From: an uncultured Blautia sp.
GTDB lineage: Bacteria; Bacillota; Clostridia; Lachnospirales; Lachnospiraceae
Direction of reading: 5' to 3'
Length of the DNA stretch: 24,447 bases
Assembly (NCBI GenBank): GCA_946629475.1
Contig: CAMOXX010000016.1
Coordinates: 1 to 24,447, forward strand
Under the pieces are notes generated by a model. It saw nothing but the letters and a program-made list of their open reading frames with translations, was not told where the DNA came from and made no database searches. A program made the translations under genes and the position numbers. Shown here in pieces: positions 15,094 through 22,557 of this stretch (position 1 is the first letter of the stretch; every line of letters begins with the position of its first letter).

Positions 15094-16101
15094 ATGAATC
15101 GGATTTTTACAGGTTTTATGGAAGGCATTAACCTTGGAGGCTGGCTTTCCCAGTTTGACAGCTTCAGTGAGGAACACTTTGGCAGCTTTATTACCGAGAC
15201 AGACATTTCCAGGATTGCGGATATGGGGTTCGACCATGTCCGGGTTCCGATAGATTATACACTTCTTGAAGATGAAGAAGGGAAGCCTTTGGAGCTGGGA
15301 TTCCGTTATCTGGAAAAGTGCAGGGAATGGTGTGAAAAATACGGCCTCAATATGCTGATCGACCTGCATGAGTGCTTCGGTTATTCCTTCGACCCTCTGA
15401 AGAAGGATATGGACCGTGCCGGATTTTTTTATGATGATGCACTTCAGAACCGTTTTTTTGCTTTATGGAAAAGGATAGCAGAGAGGTTCTCCGCTTACCC
15501 GGAGCAGGTTGCTTTTGAACCGTTAAATGAGGTTGTGCTGAGTGAAGTGGCAGATGCATGGAACAGGATCGCCGGAAAGTATATCCGCATGATGCGCGGG
15601 ATTGCCCCCGGGAGCTGGCTGGTGGTCGGAGGTGTCTGCTACAATAATGTTTTGAGCGTGCCGCTTCTTGACCTTCCGGCAGACGACCGCCTTGTCTACA
15701 ATTTTCACTGCTATGAGCCTCTGATATTTACGCATCAGGGCGCTTACTGGGTTGAAAAAATGCCTCCGGAATTCCGCATCGGATATCCCGGAACGCTGAA
15801 AGAGTACCAGGATGCGAGCCTCTTTTTAAGCAAAGACCTCGCCGGCGCGGTCTTTAATGAAGGAATCCGTGAAATCGGAACCGGATTTTTCGAAGATATT
15901 TTTTCGGCCGCGGTAGAAAAGGCACAGGCCGATTCTGTACCGCTGTACTGCGGGGAGTACGGGGTAATCGACCTGGCCTCCGAAGAAGACAGGCAAAGAT
16001 GGCTGAAGGATATAAGGGCGTCCTTCGATGCGCATGGAATTGGAAGAGCTCTGTGGAACTATAAGGAAAAGGATTTCGGGATTGTTTCTTCCCTTCAGTG
16101 A
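15094..16101 (+). CDS. Glycoside hydrolase family 5 enzyme, intracellular
   Basis: A 335-residue (beta/alpha)8-barrel glycosidase. It opens with GINLGGWLSQF, then DHVRVPIDY at strand 2-3 and LIDLHECFGYSF. The acid/base Glu146 lies in FEPLNE and the nucleophile Glu288 in CGEYGV, the standard GH5 (clan A) pair. His/Tyr in YNFHCYEPL supports subsite -1. The start at ATG 15094 follows GAAAGGAGA. An in-frame upstream extension to 14812 overlaps the PHP gene and has no such site. There is no signal peptide, so it would act on imported short glycosides. GH5 includes beta-glucosidase-like, exo-glucanase and, as I recall, galactofuranosidase/arabinofuranosidase members, so the substrate cannot be set here. 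Its stop overlaps the convergent M18 gene by seven bases. Confidence 0.85.
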   Translation: MNRIFTGFMEGINLGGWLSQFDSFSEEHFGSFITETDISRIADMGFDHVRVPIDYTLLEDEEGKPLELGFRYLEKCREWCEKYGLNMLIDLHECFGYSFDPLKKDMDRAGFFYDDALQNRFFALWKRIAERFSAYPEQVAFEPLNEVVLSEVADAWNRIAGKYIRMMRGIAPGSWLVVGGVCYNNVLSVPLLDLPADDRLVYNFHCYEPLIFTHQGAYWVEKMPPEFRIGYPGTLKEYQDASLFLSKDLAGAVFNEGIREIGTGFFEDIFSAAVEKAQADSVPLYCGEYGVIDLASEEDRQRWLKDIRASFDAHGIGRALWNYKEKDFGIVSSLQ

Positions 16102-17405
16102 AATGCTATCATCTTATCTGGAAGAATCCGGATGCCGGTCCGGTAAAATTCCTGCATCGCCTGGATCATGTACAGGGTGTCCTTCGTCCCGGCTGTCTCA
16201 TAGGGAGAATGCATGGCCAGCTGCGCGCATCCGATGTCTGCCGTGTGGAGGGAGACGTGGCTGTTCGAGATATTGCCGAGCGTAGAGCCGCCGGGGATGT
16301 CGGAATGGTTGATATAGGTCTGGCAGGGTACGCCGGCTCTTTTACAGAGCTCTTTAAAGACAGCCCCTGAAACCGAATCGGTAGTGTACTTCTGGCTGGC
16401 GTTGAATTTCAGGACGGGTCCCATATTCATAAAGGGACGGTTGGTCGGATCGGCCTTGTCCGGGTGATGCGGATGAACCGCGTGTGCATTGTCCGCGGAG
16501 AGCATAAAGCTTTTGGCGAGCACTGCAGGGTACTGTTCCGGAGAACCGGTAAGGCAGCAGCAGACCCGGCTCAGGGTATCCTGAAGGAATGTGGAATCTG
16601 CCCCCTGTTTTGTTGTGCTGCCTACCTCCTCATTGTCGAAGACGCAGCAGACGGCGATGCTTTTCGGATCTGGAGTGCCGAGCAGGGCGGAGACGGATGA
16701 GAAGGCGCACTGCAGGTCATCCAGACGGGCGCTGGAGAAGAATTCACGGGAAGCACCCCAGATTGTGCCGGGTACACGGTTGTACAGGAAAAGATCCGTC
16801 CCGAGGATATCCTCTTTCGTTACTCCCGCCGATTCTGCGATGAGCGAAAGAAATCCCTTCGAAGCTGTCTCATCTCCGAAGAGAGGCAGCATATCCTTCT
16901 GCGGGTGGTAGGCATAGCCGTCGTTCACCTGCCGGTTCATGTGGATTGCCAGAGAAGGGATCATGAGCAGATCCCGGTCTATGTTTACAAGACGGGCTGC
17001 GAGGCCGTTTTCCGTGCGAATCACGATCCGCCCCGCTGCTGAGAGCGGGCGGTCGAACCATGGGGCCATCAGCATTCCGCCGTATTTTTCCACGTTCAGC
17101 TTTGTATAATGCTCCTCAGCAGTGATTTCCGCATTTTCTTTGATTTTGAAGGACGGAGAATCGCTGTGAGATGCAATGATCTGGAAATGATCCGGTGTAT
17201 TCTCCGGAATCCGGAAAGCGATCAGTGAAGAATCCGAACGGATGACAAAACGCCTGTCCCCCGGAGACAGTTTCCAGGGCTCGGTTTCATAAAGCTCCGT
17301 GAAACCGTTCTCTAAAAGCATCTGCCGGATGGTGCTGACAGCGTGAAAACAGGTGGGACTTTTTTGAATAAAATCGATGAGATCCAGTGTGGCTTTTTCA
17401 AACAT
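16095..17405 (-). CDS. M18 family metallo-aminopeptidase (ApeB-like)
   Basis: A 436-residue cytosolic peptidase of normal family length. Zinc-site motifs are in order: ASHSDSPSFKIK around residues 91-102, FDNEEVGSTTKQGADS in the middle, LSADNAHAVHPHHPDK, and HSDIPGGSTLGNI with SLHTADIGCAQLAMHS near the C-terminus. All match the M18 di-zinc aminopeptidases that remove N-terminal acidic or neutral residues. It runs opposite to the GH5 gene, with stops overlapping by seven bases and no terminator visible in between. The ATG at 17405 has no ribosome binding site at normal distance. The nearest AAAGGAG (complement of about 17447-17453) is separated from the start by a perfect hairpin (17417-17443). 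No in-frame alternative ATG/GTG/TTG exists between the two. Confidence 0.9.
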   Translation of the reverse strand: MFEKATLDLIDFIQKSPTCFHAVSTIRQMLLENGFTELYETEPWKLSPGDRRFVIRSDSSLIAFRIPENTPDHFQIIASHSDSPSFKIKENAEITAEEHYTKLNVEKYGGMLMAPWFDRPLSAAGRIVIRTENGLAARLVNIDRDLLMIPSLAIHMNRQVNDGYAYHPQKDMLPLFGDETASKGFLSLIAESAGVTKEDILGTDLFLYNRVPGTIWGASREFFSSARLDDLQCAFSSVSALLGTPDPKSIAVCCVFDNEEVGSTTKQGADSTFLQDTLSRVCCCLTGSPEQYPAVLAKSFMLSADNAHAVHPHHPDKADPTNRPFMNMGPVLKFNASQKYTTDSVSGAVFKELCKRAGVPCQTYINHSDIPGGSTLGNISNSHVSLHTADIGCAQLAMHSPYETAGTKDTLYMIQAMQEFYRTGIRILPDKMIAFH

Positions 17406-17416
17406 AAATATTAACT

Positions 17417-17443
17417 GTATCTGTGAGGATGTCTGACAGATAC
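17417..17443 (-). promoter_or_regulatory. Hairpin between the Shine-Dalgarno sequence and start codon of the M18 gene
   Basis: GTATCTGT and ACAGATAC (17417-17424 and 17436-17443) form a perfect eight-base stem with an 11-base loop in the M18 transcript. Upstream is AAAGGAG; downstream are 11 bases and then ATG. Folded, the stem would bring the Shine-Dalgarno sequence within about 14 bases of the start codon; unfolded, the distance is about 41 bases. Translation may therefore depend on this fold. The pairing is seen; the effect is inference. Confidence 0.5.
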
Positions 17444-17460
17444 GATCTCCTTTTTATGAT
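17433..17460 (+). promoter_or_regulatory. Candidate promoter of the GNAT gene
   Basis: CTGACA (17433-17438) and TATGAT (17455-17460) are 16 bases apart, each one mismatch from consensus. Transcription would start about 17467, inside the shared hairpin, with a leader of about 72 bases ending in AGGAGG before the ATG at 17539. The divergent M18 leader crosses this region, so the two transcripts would overlap at their 5' ends. Confidence 0.45.
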
Positions 17461-17482
17461 CTGCTGCCGAAAGGGCAGCAGA
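17460..17482. other. Hairpin at the start of both divergent leaders
   Basis: TCTGCTGCC (17460-17468) and GGCAGCAGA (17474-17482) form a perfect nine-base stem with a five-base loop. It lies between the divergent M18 and GNAT genes, and by the promoter predictions would be at the very 5' end of both transcripts. Neither strand has a T-tract after it, so it is not a terminator. A 5' stem protecting mRNA from decay is one possibility, and a protein-binding palindrome is another. Confidence 0.55.
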
Positions 17483-17485
17483 GAA

Positions 17486-17515
17486 AGTGTACCAGATGAG
17501 GAGACGAACTGTCAA
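17486..17515 (-). promoter_or_regulatory. Promoter of the M18 aminopeptidase gene
   Basis: On the minus strand a perfect TTGACA (complement of 17510-17515) is followed after 18 bases by TACACT (complement of 17486-17491). Transcription would start about 17480, at the base of the 17460-17482 hairpin, giving a leader of about 75 bases. Confidence 0.65.
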
Positions 17516-17538
17516 CAGACAGAGACCAGGAGGAACTT

Positions 17539-18285
17539 ATGAGAGATATTTTATACAGACAGATGGCAATTGATTTCTGCTGCTCTTTTGAGGATGTCTC
17601 TGATGCCGGGAATCATTTTACTGAATTTCAGTACCCGGAGGGAAGACGCAGGTTCAGAGAGGAGCCGGAATGCTTTCTGAAGCTCGCAGTGATCAACAAT
17701 AAACTGCTGTTTACCGGAAAAAAAGATATAGTGGAGTGGTGCAGGCATGAGTATTCCGGCACAGGCTCCGCATGGTTTCTCGAGGCTAAGAACCTGCGCA
17801 GGCTGAACGACAGACTCCATGAGGACGGGTATCAGATAGAACTCCTGCATCCGTTTTACATCCCGGGAAAGCATGTGGAGGCAGACCCGGGCCGGTATGA
17901 AATCCGCTGGTTTGACAATAAAGAAATTGAGCAGTTTCGCGGCGACAGCCGTTTTACAGAGGCATATTCATTCTGCGGGAGTGCACCTGACGTGATCGGA
18001 GTTGCCGCAGTGCAGAATGACAGAATCCTCGGGATGGCAGGGGCGAGCGCTGACAGCCCGCTGATGTGGCAGATCGGCATCAATGTCGAAGAGGACGCCA
18101 GGGGAGCCGGAATCGGCAAGCTGCTGGTGGTTCTGCTGAAAAACAGAATCCAGGAGCAGGGTATTCTGCCCTACTACGGAACAGCCTTTTCGCACATTGC
18201 ATCGCAGAAGGTGGCGCTTGGCAGCGGATTTATTCCCGCCTGGGTTGAACTCACAACATCAAAACAGGCTCCCGAAAGAAACTGA
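17539..18285 (+). CDS. GNAT family N-acetyltransferase
   Basis: A 248-residue protein. The C-terminal part from about residue 150 is a GNAT fold, with DRILGMAGAS (beta strand 4 region) and QIGINVEEDARGAGIGKLL, whose RGAGIG is the acetyl-CoA pyrophosphate loop. Then comes YYGTAFSHIASQKVALGSGF, the usual N/S-x-x-S-x-x-V-A-x-x-x-GF ending of these enzymes. The N-terminal 130 residues have no motif I recognise and probably form the acceptor-binding half. The acceptor substrate is unknown. An AGGAGG site lies just upstream. The gene stands alone: M18 is divergent on the left, and about 80 bases separate it from glgB on the right. It has no link to sugar metabolism that can be seen. Confidence 0.8.
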   Translation: MRDILYRQMAIDFCCSFEDVSDAGNHFTEFQYPEGRRRFREEPECFLKLAVINNKLLFTGKKDIVEWCRHEYSGTGSAWFLEAKNLRRLNDRLHEDGYQIELLHPFYIPGKHVEADPGRYEIRWFDNKEIEQFRGDSRFTEAYSFCGSAPDVIGVAAVQNDRILGMAGASADSPLMWQIGINVEEDARGAGIGKLLVVLLKNRIQEQGILPYYGTAFSHIASQKVALGSGFIPAWVELTTSKQAPERN

Positions 18286-18366
18286 TTATGTTAACATAAG
18301 TATAGCATTTCCATGCGGAACGTGTTATATTATTGGTAACAGAAGGTTACTATAAGGAGCAATTAT

Positions 18367-20271
18367 ATGAATTTTCATTATTTTTATACAGGATGCGAAT
18401 TTGAAGCCTGTGATTTCCTGGGAGCACATGTGGCGGAAAATGGCGTGGTGTTCCGCACTTATGCGCCGGCAGCCAGCCATGTGACGGTCATCGGAGAATT
18501 CAATGACTGGACAGACACGGACATGCACCGCATCCATGACGGACAGTTCTGGGAGTGCTTTATTGAAAATGCCAGCCATGGGCAGATGTACAAATACCGT
18601 ATCTACCGCCCGGACGGAGGATACACGGATCATGCTGACCCGTACGCTTTTTATTCTGAACTGCGTCCGGCCACGGCGTCGATCATCTATGACATGGACC
18701 GCTTTTCGTTTCATGACCTTGAGTTTATGACGAACAGGGATAATTTCAGCAGCCGGGCCCTGAATATTTATGAACTGAATCTCGGCTCCTGGCGCCGAAA
18801 GGACGGAGGAGAGCCTGAGGTGGACTACGAGGAACCGGAAGATGCATCCGCAGGCTGGTACCGCTATGAGGAGATTGCAGATATGCTGATCCCCTATCTG
18901 CTGGAGAACCACTACAACTGTGTGGAATTCATGCCTCTTGCGGAATTCCCGGCGGATGAATCATGGGGATACCAGGGGACGGGCTTTTTCAGCGCAACAT
19001 CCCGGTACGGAACCCCGGACGGTCTGCGCACCCTGATCGATCGTCTTCACCAGAACAATATCGCTGTGATCCTGGATGTGGTGACGGTTCATTTTGCCGC
19101 GAATGATTACAGCCTGATGAATTACGACGGCACACCGCTCTACGAATACCCCAATTCGGCGGTCGGATACAGCGAATGGGGAAGCTGCAATTTTATGCAT
19201 TCCCGCGGAGAAGTACGTTCTTTCCTTATCTCAGCCTGTGATTTCTGGCTGAGCCGGTACCATTTTGACGGCCTGCGCTTTGATGCGGTTGGGAACCTGA
19301 TTTACTGGCAGGGAGACCAGGGAAGGGGCGAAAACCGTGACGCGCTGCAGTTTCTGCGCACCATGAATGAGGGCCTTCATGCCCGGCATCCCGGAGTGAT
19401 GCTGATTGCTGAGGATTCGACAGCATATCCCGGGGTCACAAGGCCTGTTTCGGAGGGCGGACTGGGATTTGACTATAAGTGGGATCTCGGCTGGATGAAC
19501 GATACCCTGTCATATTTCCAGGAATGGCCGGAGCGCCGCACCTCCGTATATCACAAGCTCACCTTTTCCATGCAGTATTATTATAATGAAAAATACCTGC
19601 TGCCGCTTTCCCATGATGAGGTGGTACACGGCAAAGCCACGATTCTCCAGAAAATGTCCGGGGACTATGAAGGAAAATTCCCGCAGGCACGGGGAATGTA
19701 TCTGTACATGTACCTTCATCCGGGCAAAAAGCTGAATTTTATGGGAAATGAAGTAGGACAGCTGCGTGAGTGGAACGAGAAGAGGGAGCAGGACTGGTTT
19801 ATTACCAGGTATCCTCTTCATGACAGCTTTCATACATTTATGATGGATCTTAACAGGCTGTACGAGAAACATCCGTGTCTCTGGAAACACGATTATGACC
19901 GCAGCGGGTTTGAGTGGATCGACGCGAATCAGGAACTGAAAAATGTATATGTGTTCCGGCGCAGGTCTGAGGAGGAGAGTATTCTCTGCATATTCAATTT
20001 TTCGGAGTTTGAGCAGAACTATGAATACTATCCCGGGTGGGATGGCGTATGGACAGTCCTGATGGATACAGATCTCACAAAATACTCCGGCGAGACAAAA
20101 GAGGAGGATATCATTCCCCTTCGGATCCCGGCAGGAGAAACCGGTACCATCACCCTTCCTCCGTTTTCGGGGAGATGCTATCTGGAGCGCAGCAGGGAGG
20201 ATGCGGACAATGAAATGAGTGCGAAGGCCGAAGAAGGCAAACCGTCCGTTCTGACAGGCGGTGATGCGTGA
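18367..20271 (+). CDS. glgB: 1,4-alpha-glucan branching enzyme (GlgB-like, GH13)
   Basis: A 634-residue cytoplasmic enzyme that forms alpha-1,6 branches in glycogen. A CBM48-like N-domain comes first (GVVFRTYAPAASHVTVIGEF near residues 26-45). The GH13 barrel follows with ESWGYQGTGFFSATSRYG and a DGLRFDAV motif carrying nucleophile Asp306. Acid/base Glu349 is in AEDST and transition-state Asp417 in LSHDEVVHGK. A C-terminal beta domain closes the protein. The usual DxVxxHF motif reads DVVTVHF. The segment between Asp306 and Glu349 is about ten residues shorter than in E. coli GlgB, and the extra N1 domain of the long GlgBs is absent. No other glycogen gene is adjacent. The start has TAAGGAG ahead of ATG. 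A TATATT at 18326-18331 may be a -10, but no good -35 is visible. It overlaps the ROK gene, so the two are co-translated. Confidence 0.85.
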   Translation: MNFHYFYTGCEFEACDFLGAHVAENGVVFRTYAPAASHVTVIGEFNDWTDTDMHRIHDGQFWECFIENASHGQMYKYRIYRPDGGYTDHADPYAFYSELRPATASIIYDMDRFSFHDLEFMTNRDNFSSRALNIYELNLGSWRRKDGGEPEVDYEEPEDASAGWYRYEEIADMLIPYLLENHYNCVEFMPLAEFPADESWGYQGTGFFSATSRYGTPDGLRTLIDRLHQNNIAVILDVVTVHFAANDYSLMNYDGTPLYEYPNSAVGYSEWGSCNFMHSRGEVRSFLISACDFWLSRYHFDGLRFDAVGNLIYWQGDQGRGENRDALQFLRTMNEGLHARHPGVMLIAEDSTAYPGVTRPVSEGGLGFDYKWDLGWMNDTLSYFQEWPERRTSVYHKLTFSMQYYYNEKYLLPLSHDEVVHGKATILQKMSGDYEGKFPQARGMYLYMYLHPGKKLNFMGNEVGQLREWNEKREQDWFITRYPLHDSFHTFMMDLNRLYEKHPCLWKHDYDRSGFEWIDANQELKNVYVFRRRSEEESILCIFNFSEFEQNYEYYPGWDGVWTVLMDTDLTKYSGETKEEDIIPLRIPAGETGTITLPPFSGRCYLERSREDADNEMSAKAEEGKPSVLTGGDA

Positions 20272-21428
20272 TGCAGAGGACGGGGGTAAATAACGGAACG
20301 TTAAAGAGCCAGAACAGGGGGCTGGTTCTTCGCCTCCTGACAACGGGAGAGTGCACTTCGCGGATCGATGTAGCCAAGCGGACCGGACTTTCCAAGATGG
20401 CGGCCACAAATATTATCGCCGGATTTATCGAGGATGAAATACTGGAAGAACGTGAGACAATCCAGGTGGGCGGAAAAGGGAGAAACCCGATTCAGCTGGG
20501 CCTGTCCCCGAAAGCTCCCAAGATGATCGGCGTGTATATCGGCAGAAACGAGTGCAGTGTGGTTCTGAACGATATGCATCTGACGGTGCTTACAAAAGCA
20601 GGCTTTGCCCTGACGCGTGACAACCAGGAACATCTGTTTGATATGATATGCCGCTGCATTGAACGAATCCAGAAAAAGGCTCCGGATGAGAGAATCTGGG
20701 GGATCTGTGTGAGTGCTTCCGGGGCGGCCGACACGGAGAACGGAGGCTTCCGGAATCTGCAGGAGACAGCCGGGAGCGGCGATGTTTCGCTGAAGAGCCT
20801 TCTGGAGGAGAAGTTTCAGATGCCGGTCGTGCTGGAAAACCGCTACAATGGCGCAGCCCTTGCGGAAAAGCTCTACGGGAACGGCCGGGATGTCGAAAGC
20901 CTGCTGTTCTGCGGAATCTGTGAGGAGATCGGCTCCGGGCTGCTCCTGGGCGGAGGGATGAGAACGATGTACGGCATACAGAGCAGCCTTGGGCACATAA
21001 GCATTGAGATGAAAGGAAGGCAGTGCAAATGCGGCAGGCGCGGCTGCCTGCAGATGTACGCTTCGATACCGATGGTGCGCGCGAAGTACCGGAAAATATC
21101 CGGGGAGGAGCTTACCTTCCGCGAGATCTGCAGAAATGCGGAAAAAGGAAATGCGCTGGCGGTCGAGACACTGGATGATATGACAGACAGGCTGGCGTGC
21201 GGGCTCACAAATGCGGTAAATATGTTCGCGCCTCAGAAGATTCTGATCGGGTTTGACGGATGCATCCTTCCTTCAAAATATATGACACGCCTCGAAAAAA
21301 TGGTGAATGAAAAATCTCTTCCGGGAGATCATATTCCGTTTCAGAAGCCTGCCCTTGGCAGGAATGCCGGGATACGGGGATGTACCTCAAGACTGCTGAT
21401 GGATATTTTTAACGGGGAGCTGCTGTGA
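20271..21428 (+). CDS. ROK family transcriptional regulator (NagC/XylR type)
   Basis: About 385 residues. A winged helix-turn-helix lies at about residues 10-70 (LLTTGECTSRIDVAKRTGLS as the recognition region, then a wing with GGKGRNPIQL), followed by a ROK sugar-binding domain. The ROK part has ICVSASGAAD, ENRYNGAALAEKLYG, GSGLLLGGG, LGHISIEM and the zinc motif CKCGRRGCLQ. The kinase-type GGT phosphate loop at the start of the domain is replaced, as in regulators of this family. I favour ATG 20271, overlapping the glgB stop by one base (TGATG), five bases after AGGCGGTGAT; a GTG at 20268 is the alternative. Ligand and operator are unknown. It may control glgB itself or the following intergenic sites. 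Confidence 0.85.
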   Translation: MQRTGVNNGTLKSQNRGLVLRLLTTGECTSRIDVAKRTGLSKMAATNIIAGFIEDEILEERETIQVGGKGRNPIQLGLSPKAPKMIGVYIGRNECSVVLNDMHLTVLTKAGFALTRDNQEHLFDMICRCIERIQKKAPDERIWGICVSASGAADTENGGFRNLQETAGSGDVSLKSLLEEKFQMPVVLENRYNGAALAEKLYGNGRDVESLLFCGICEEIGSGLLLGGGMRTMYGIQSSLGHISIEMKGRQCKCGRRGCLQMYASIPMVRAKYRKISGEELTFREICRNAEKGNALAVETLDDMTDRLACGLTNAVNMFAPQKILIGFDGCILPSKYMTRLEKMVNEKSLPGDHIPFQKPALGRNAGIRGCTSRLLMDIFNGELL

Positions 21429-21436
21429 CAGCGGAC

Positions 21437-21488
21437 AGTTTATTTCTTTTTTATAATTTTTATATTTTTATTATAAAAAGAACAAACT
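21437..21488. repeat. Long AT-rich inverted repeat after the ROK gene
   Basis: The left arm (21437-21457, beginning AGTTTATTTC) and right arm (21470-21488, ending AACAAACT) are near-perfect reverse complements over about 19 pairs with two small bulges and a 12-base T-rich loop. It begins eight bases after the ROK stop. It could be an AT-rich terminator stem, a cruciform or an operator. The outer AGTTT...AACAAACT ends recall XylR-type ROK operators, but the spacing here is far too long for that site as known. Confidence 0.55.
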
Positions 21489-21519
21489 ATGAACACAATT
21501 CGGCAGTATGATATACACA

Positions 21520-21546
21520 TCTTAAGAGAAAGCAAAACTCTTAAGA
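21520..21546. promoter_or_regulatory. 27-bp perfect inverted repeat, operator-like
   Basis: TCTTAAGAG (21520-21528) and CTCTTAAGA (21538-21546) are exact reverse complements with a nine-base A-rich spacer. There is no T-tract on the right, so termination is unlikely. It lies between the ROK gene and the DegV gene, about 90 bases upstream of the DegV promoter. A protein-binding site is the best guess, with the ROK regulator the nearest candidate, but nothing ties them together directly. Confidence 0.5.
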
Positions 21547-21580
21547 AAACTCTTTCCTTTCCCTAAATATGTAAACATTA

Positions 21581-21630
21581 ACCACTGATTTTCGGCGGGA
21601 CAGCCGGAAAAAGGTGGTTTTTGTTTGTTG
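21581..21630 (+). terminator. Rho-independent terminator of the glgB-ROK operon
   Basis: ACCAC and TTTTCGGC (21581-21596) pair with GCCGGAAAA and GTGGT (21603-21618), with a small internal mismatch and a G bulge around a six-base loop. A run TTTTTGTTTGTT follows. This is a strong terminator for transcription from the left, placed about 150 bases after the ROK stop. Confidence 0.8.
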
Positions 21631-21634
21631 TTAG

Positions 21635-21643
21635 TGTTATAAT
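21635..21643 (+). promoter_or_regulatory. Extended -10 promoter of the DegV operon
   Basis: TGTTATAAT is a perfect extended -10 (TGnTATAAT). No -35 better than chance occurs at the usual spacing, because that space is occupied by the upstream terminator stem and T-tract. An extended -10 can work without a -35. Transcription would start near 21650, with GAGGAGAAAG as ribosome binding site before ATG 21685. Confidence 0.55.
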
Positions 21644-21684
21644 GCCGGAGTGACAGTTTTAGTGACAGATATGAGGAGAAAGTT

Positions 21685-22542
21685 ATGGCTTTTGCAGTTT
21701 TTGCAGACGGGAGTGCGAATCTTCCAAAAAAATTACTTTCGGGAATCACCCTGCTGCCATGTGAATATACAGTGGACGGAAAACCCGAAACATATTGGGG
21801 AGACGTGGATCATTTTGACGGACATGCATTTTATGAAAGCCTTCGAAACGGGAAGGAAGTACGTACCAGCCTCCTGAATACACAGCTGTTCATCAGCGCG
21901 TTTACCCCGGTTCTGGAGCAGGGGAACGATATCGTTTATGTTTCGATGAGCTCCGGAATCAGCGGTACCTGCGGCGCGGCCCTGATCGCGGCGCGGGAGC
22001 TGATGGAAGAGTTTCCTGACCGCTTTATTCATATTGTTGATTCGAAAGGGTGCGGCTTCGGGAGCGGCCTTCTTGCGGTAAGGGCAGCGGAGCTTTCGGC
22101 GCAGGGAATGGATGCAAGGGAAGCTGCGCTGGTTCTCGACGACGAAGTGCCGCACATGTGCCAGTATTTTACGGTGGATAATCTGAAATTCCTGAAGAAG
22201 ACCGGGCGTGTGAGCGGGGTGACGGCTGCCATCGGTACGGTTCTGAACATCAAGCCGGTTCTCTACGGGGACAGTACAGGGCATATTGTCTCCTGCGGCA
22301 AGGTGAGAGGGCGGAAAAAAGCGATCGAGGCAGTGGCAGAAAAATATAATGAGAAAAGGCTGGAGAACAAACTGGTCTGTATCTCTCACGGGGACTGTAT
22401 CGAGGATGCAAGGGCGCTGGCCAGGATCGTCCACAAAATGACCCCGGATGCGCATATCATGATCTGCCAGCATGAGCCTTTTTCCGGCGCGCATGTAGGC
22501 CCGGGAATGCTGGCTCTGTTTTTCCGGGGAAAAGAAAGATGA
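21685..22542 (+). CDS. DegV family fatty-acid-binding protein
   Basis: A 285-residue cytoplasmic protein of standard DegV length. Family motifs are an early F-A-D-G-S-A-N-L start, then SLLNTQLFISAF, DIVYVSMSSGISGTCGAA, VDSKGCGFGSGL, FLKKTGRVSGVTAAIGTVLNIKPVL and a C-terminal HVGPGMLALFFRG. In characterised members (FakB) this fold binds a fatty acid and presents it to the kinase FakA. No FakA/DhaK-type kinase lies in the window, so the role here may be binding or carriage only. It has its own promoter and a good GAGGAG site. The next gene starts 15 bases after its stop, so the two form a small operon. Confidence 0.9.
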   Translation: MAFAVFADGSANLPKKLLSGITLLPCEYTVDGKPETYWGDVDHFDGHAFYESLRNGKEVRTSLLNTQLFISAFTPVLEQGNDIVYVSMSSGISGTCGAALIAARELMEEFPDRFIHIVDSKGCGFGSGLLAVRAAELSAQGMDAREAALVLDDEVPHMCQYFTVDNLKFLKKTGRVSGVTAAIGTVLNIKPVLYGDSTGHIVSCGKVRGRKKAIEAVAEKYNEKRLENKLVCISHGDCIEDARALARIVHKMTPDAHIMICQHEPFSGAHVGPGMLALFFRGKER

Positions 22543-22557
22543 AAGGGTTTGGCTTTT

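Noticed and set aside
21437..21488. XylR-type ROK operator
   Set aside because: Only the outer AGTTT and AACAAACT ends match. The half-sites are 36 bases apart instead of adjacent, so a hairpin is the simpler reading.
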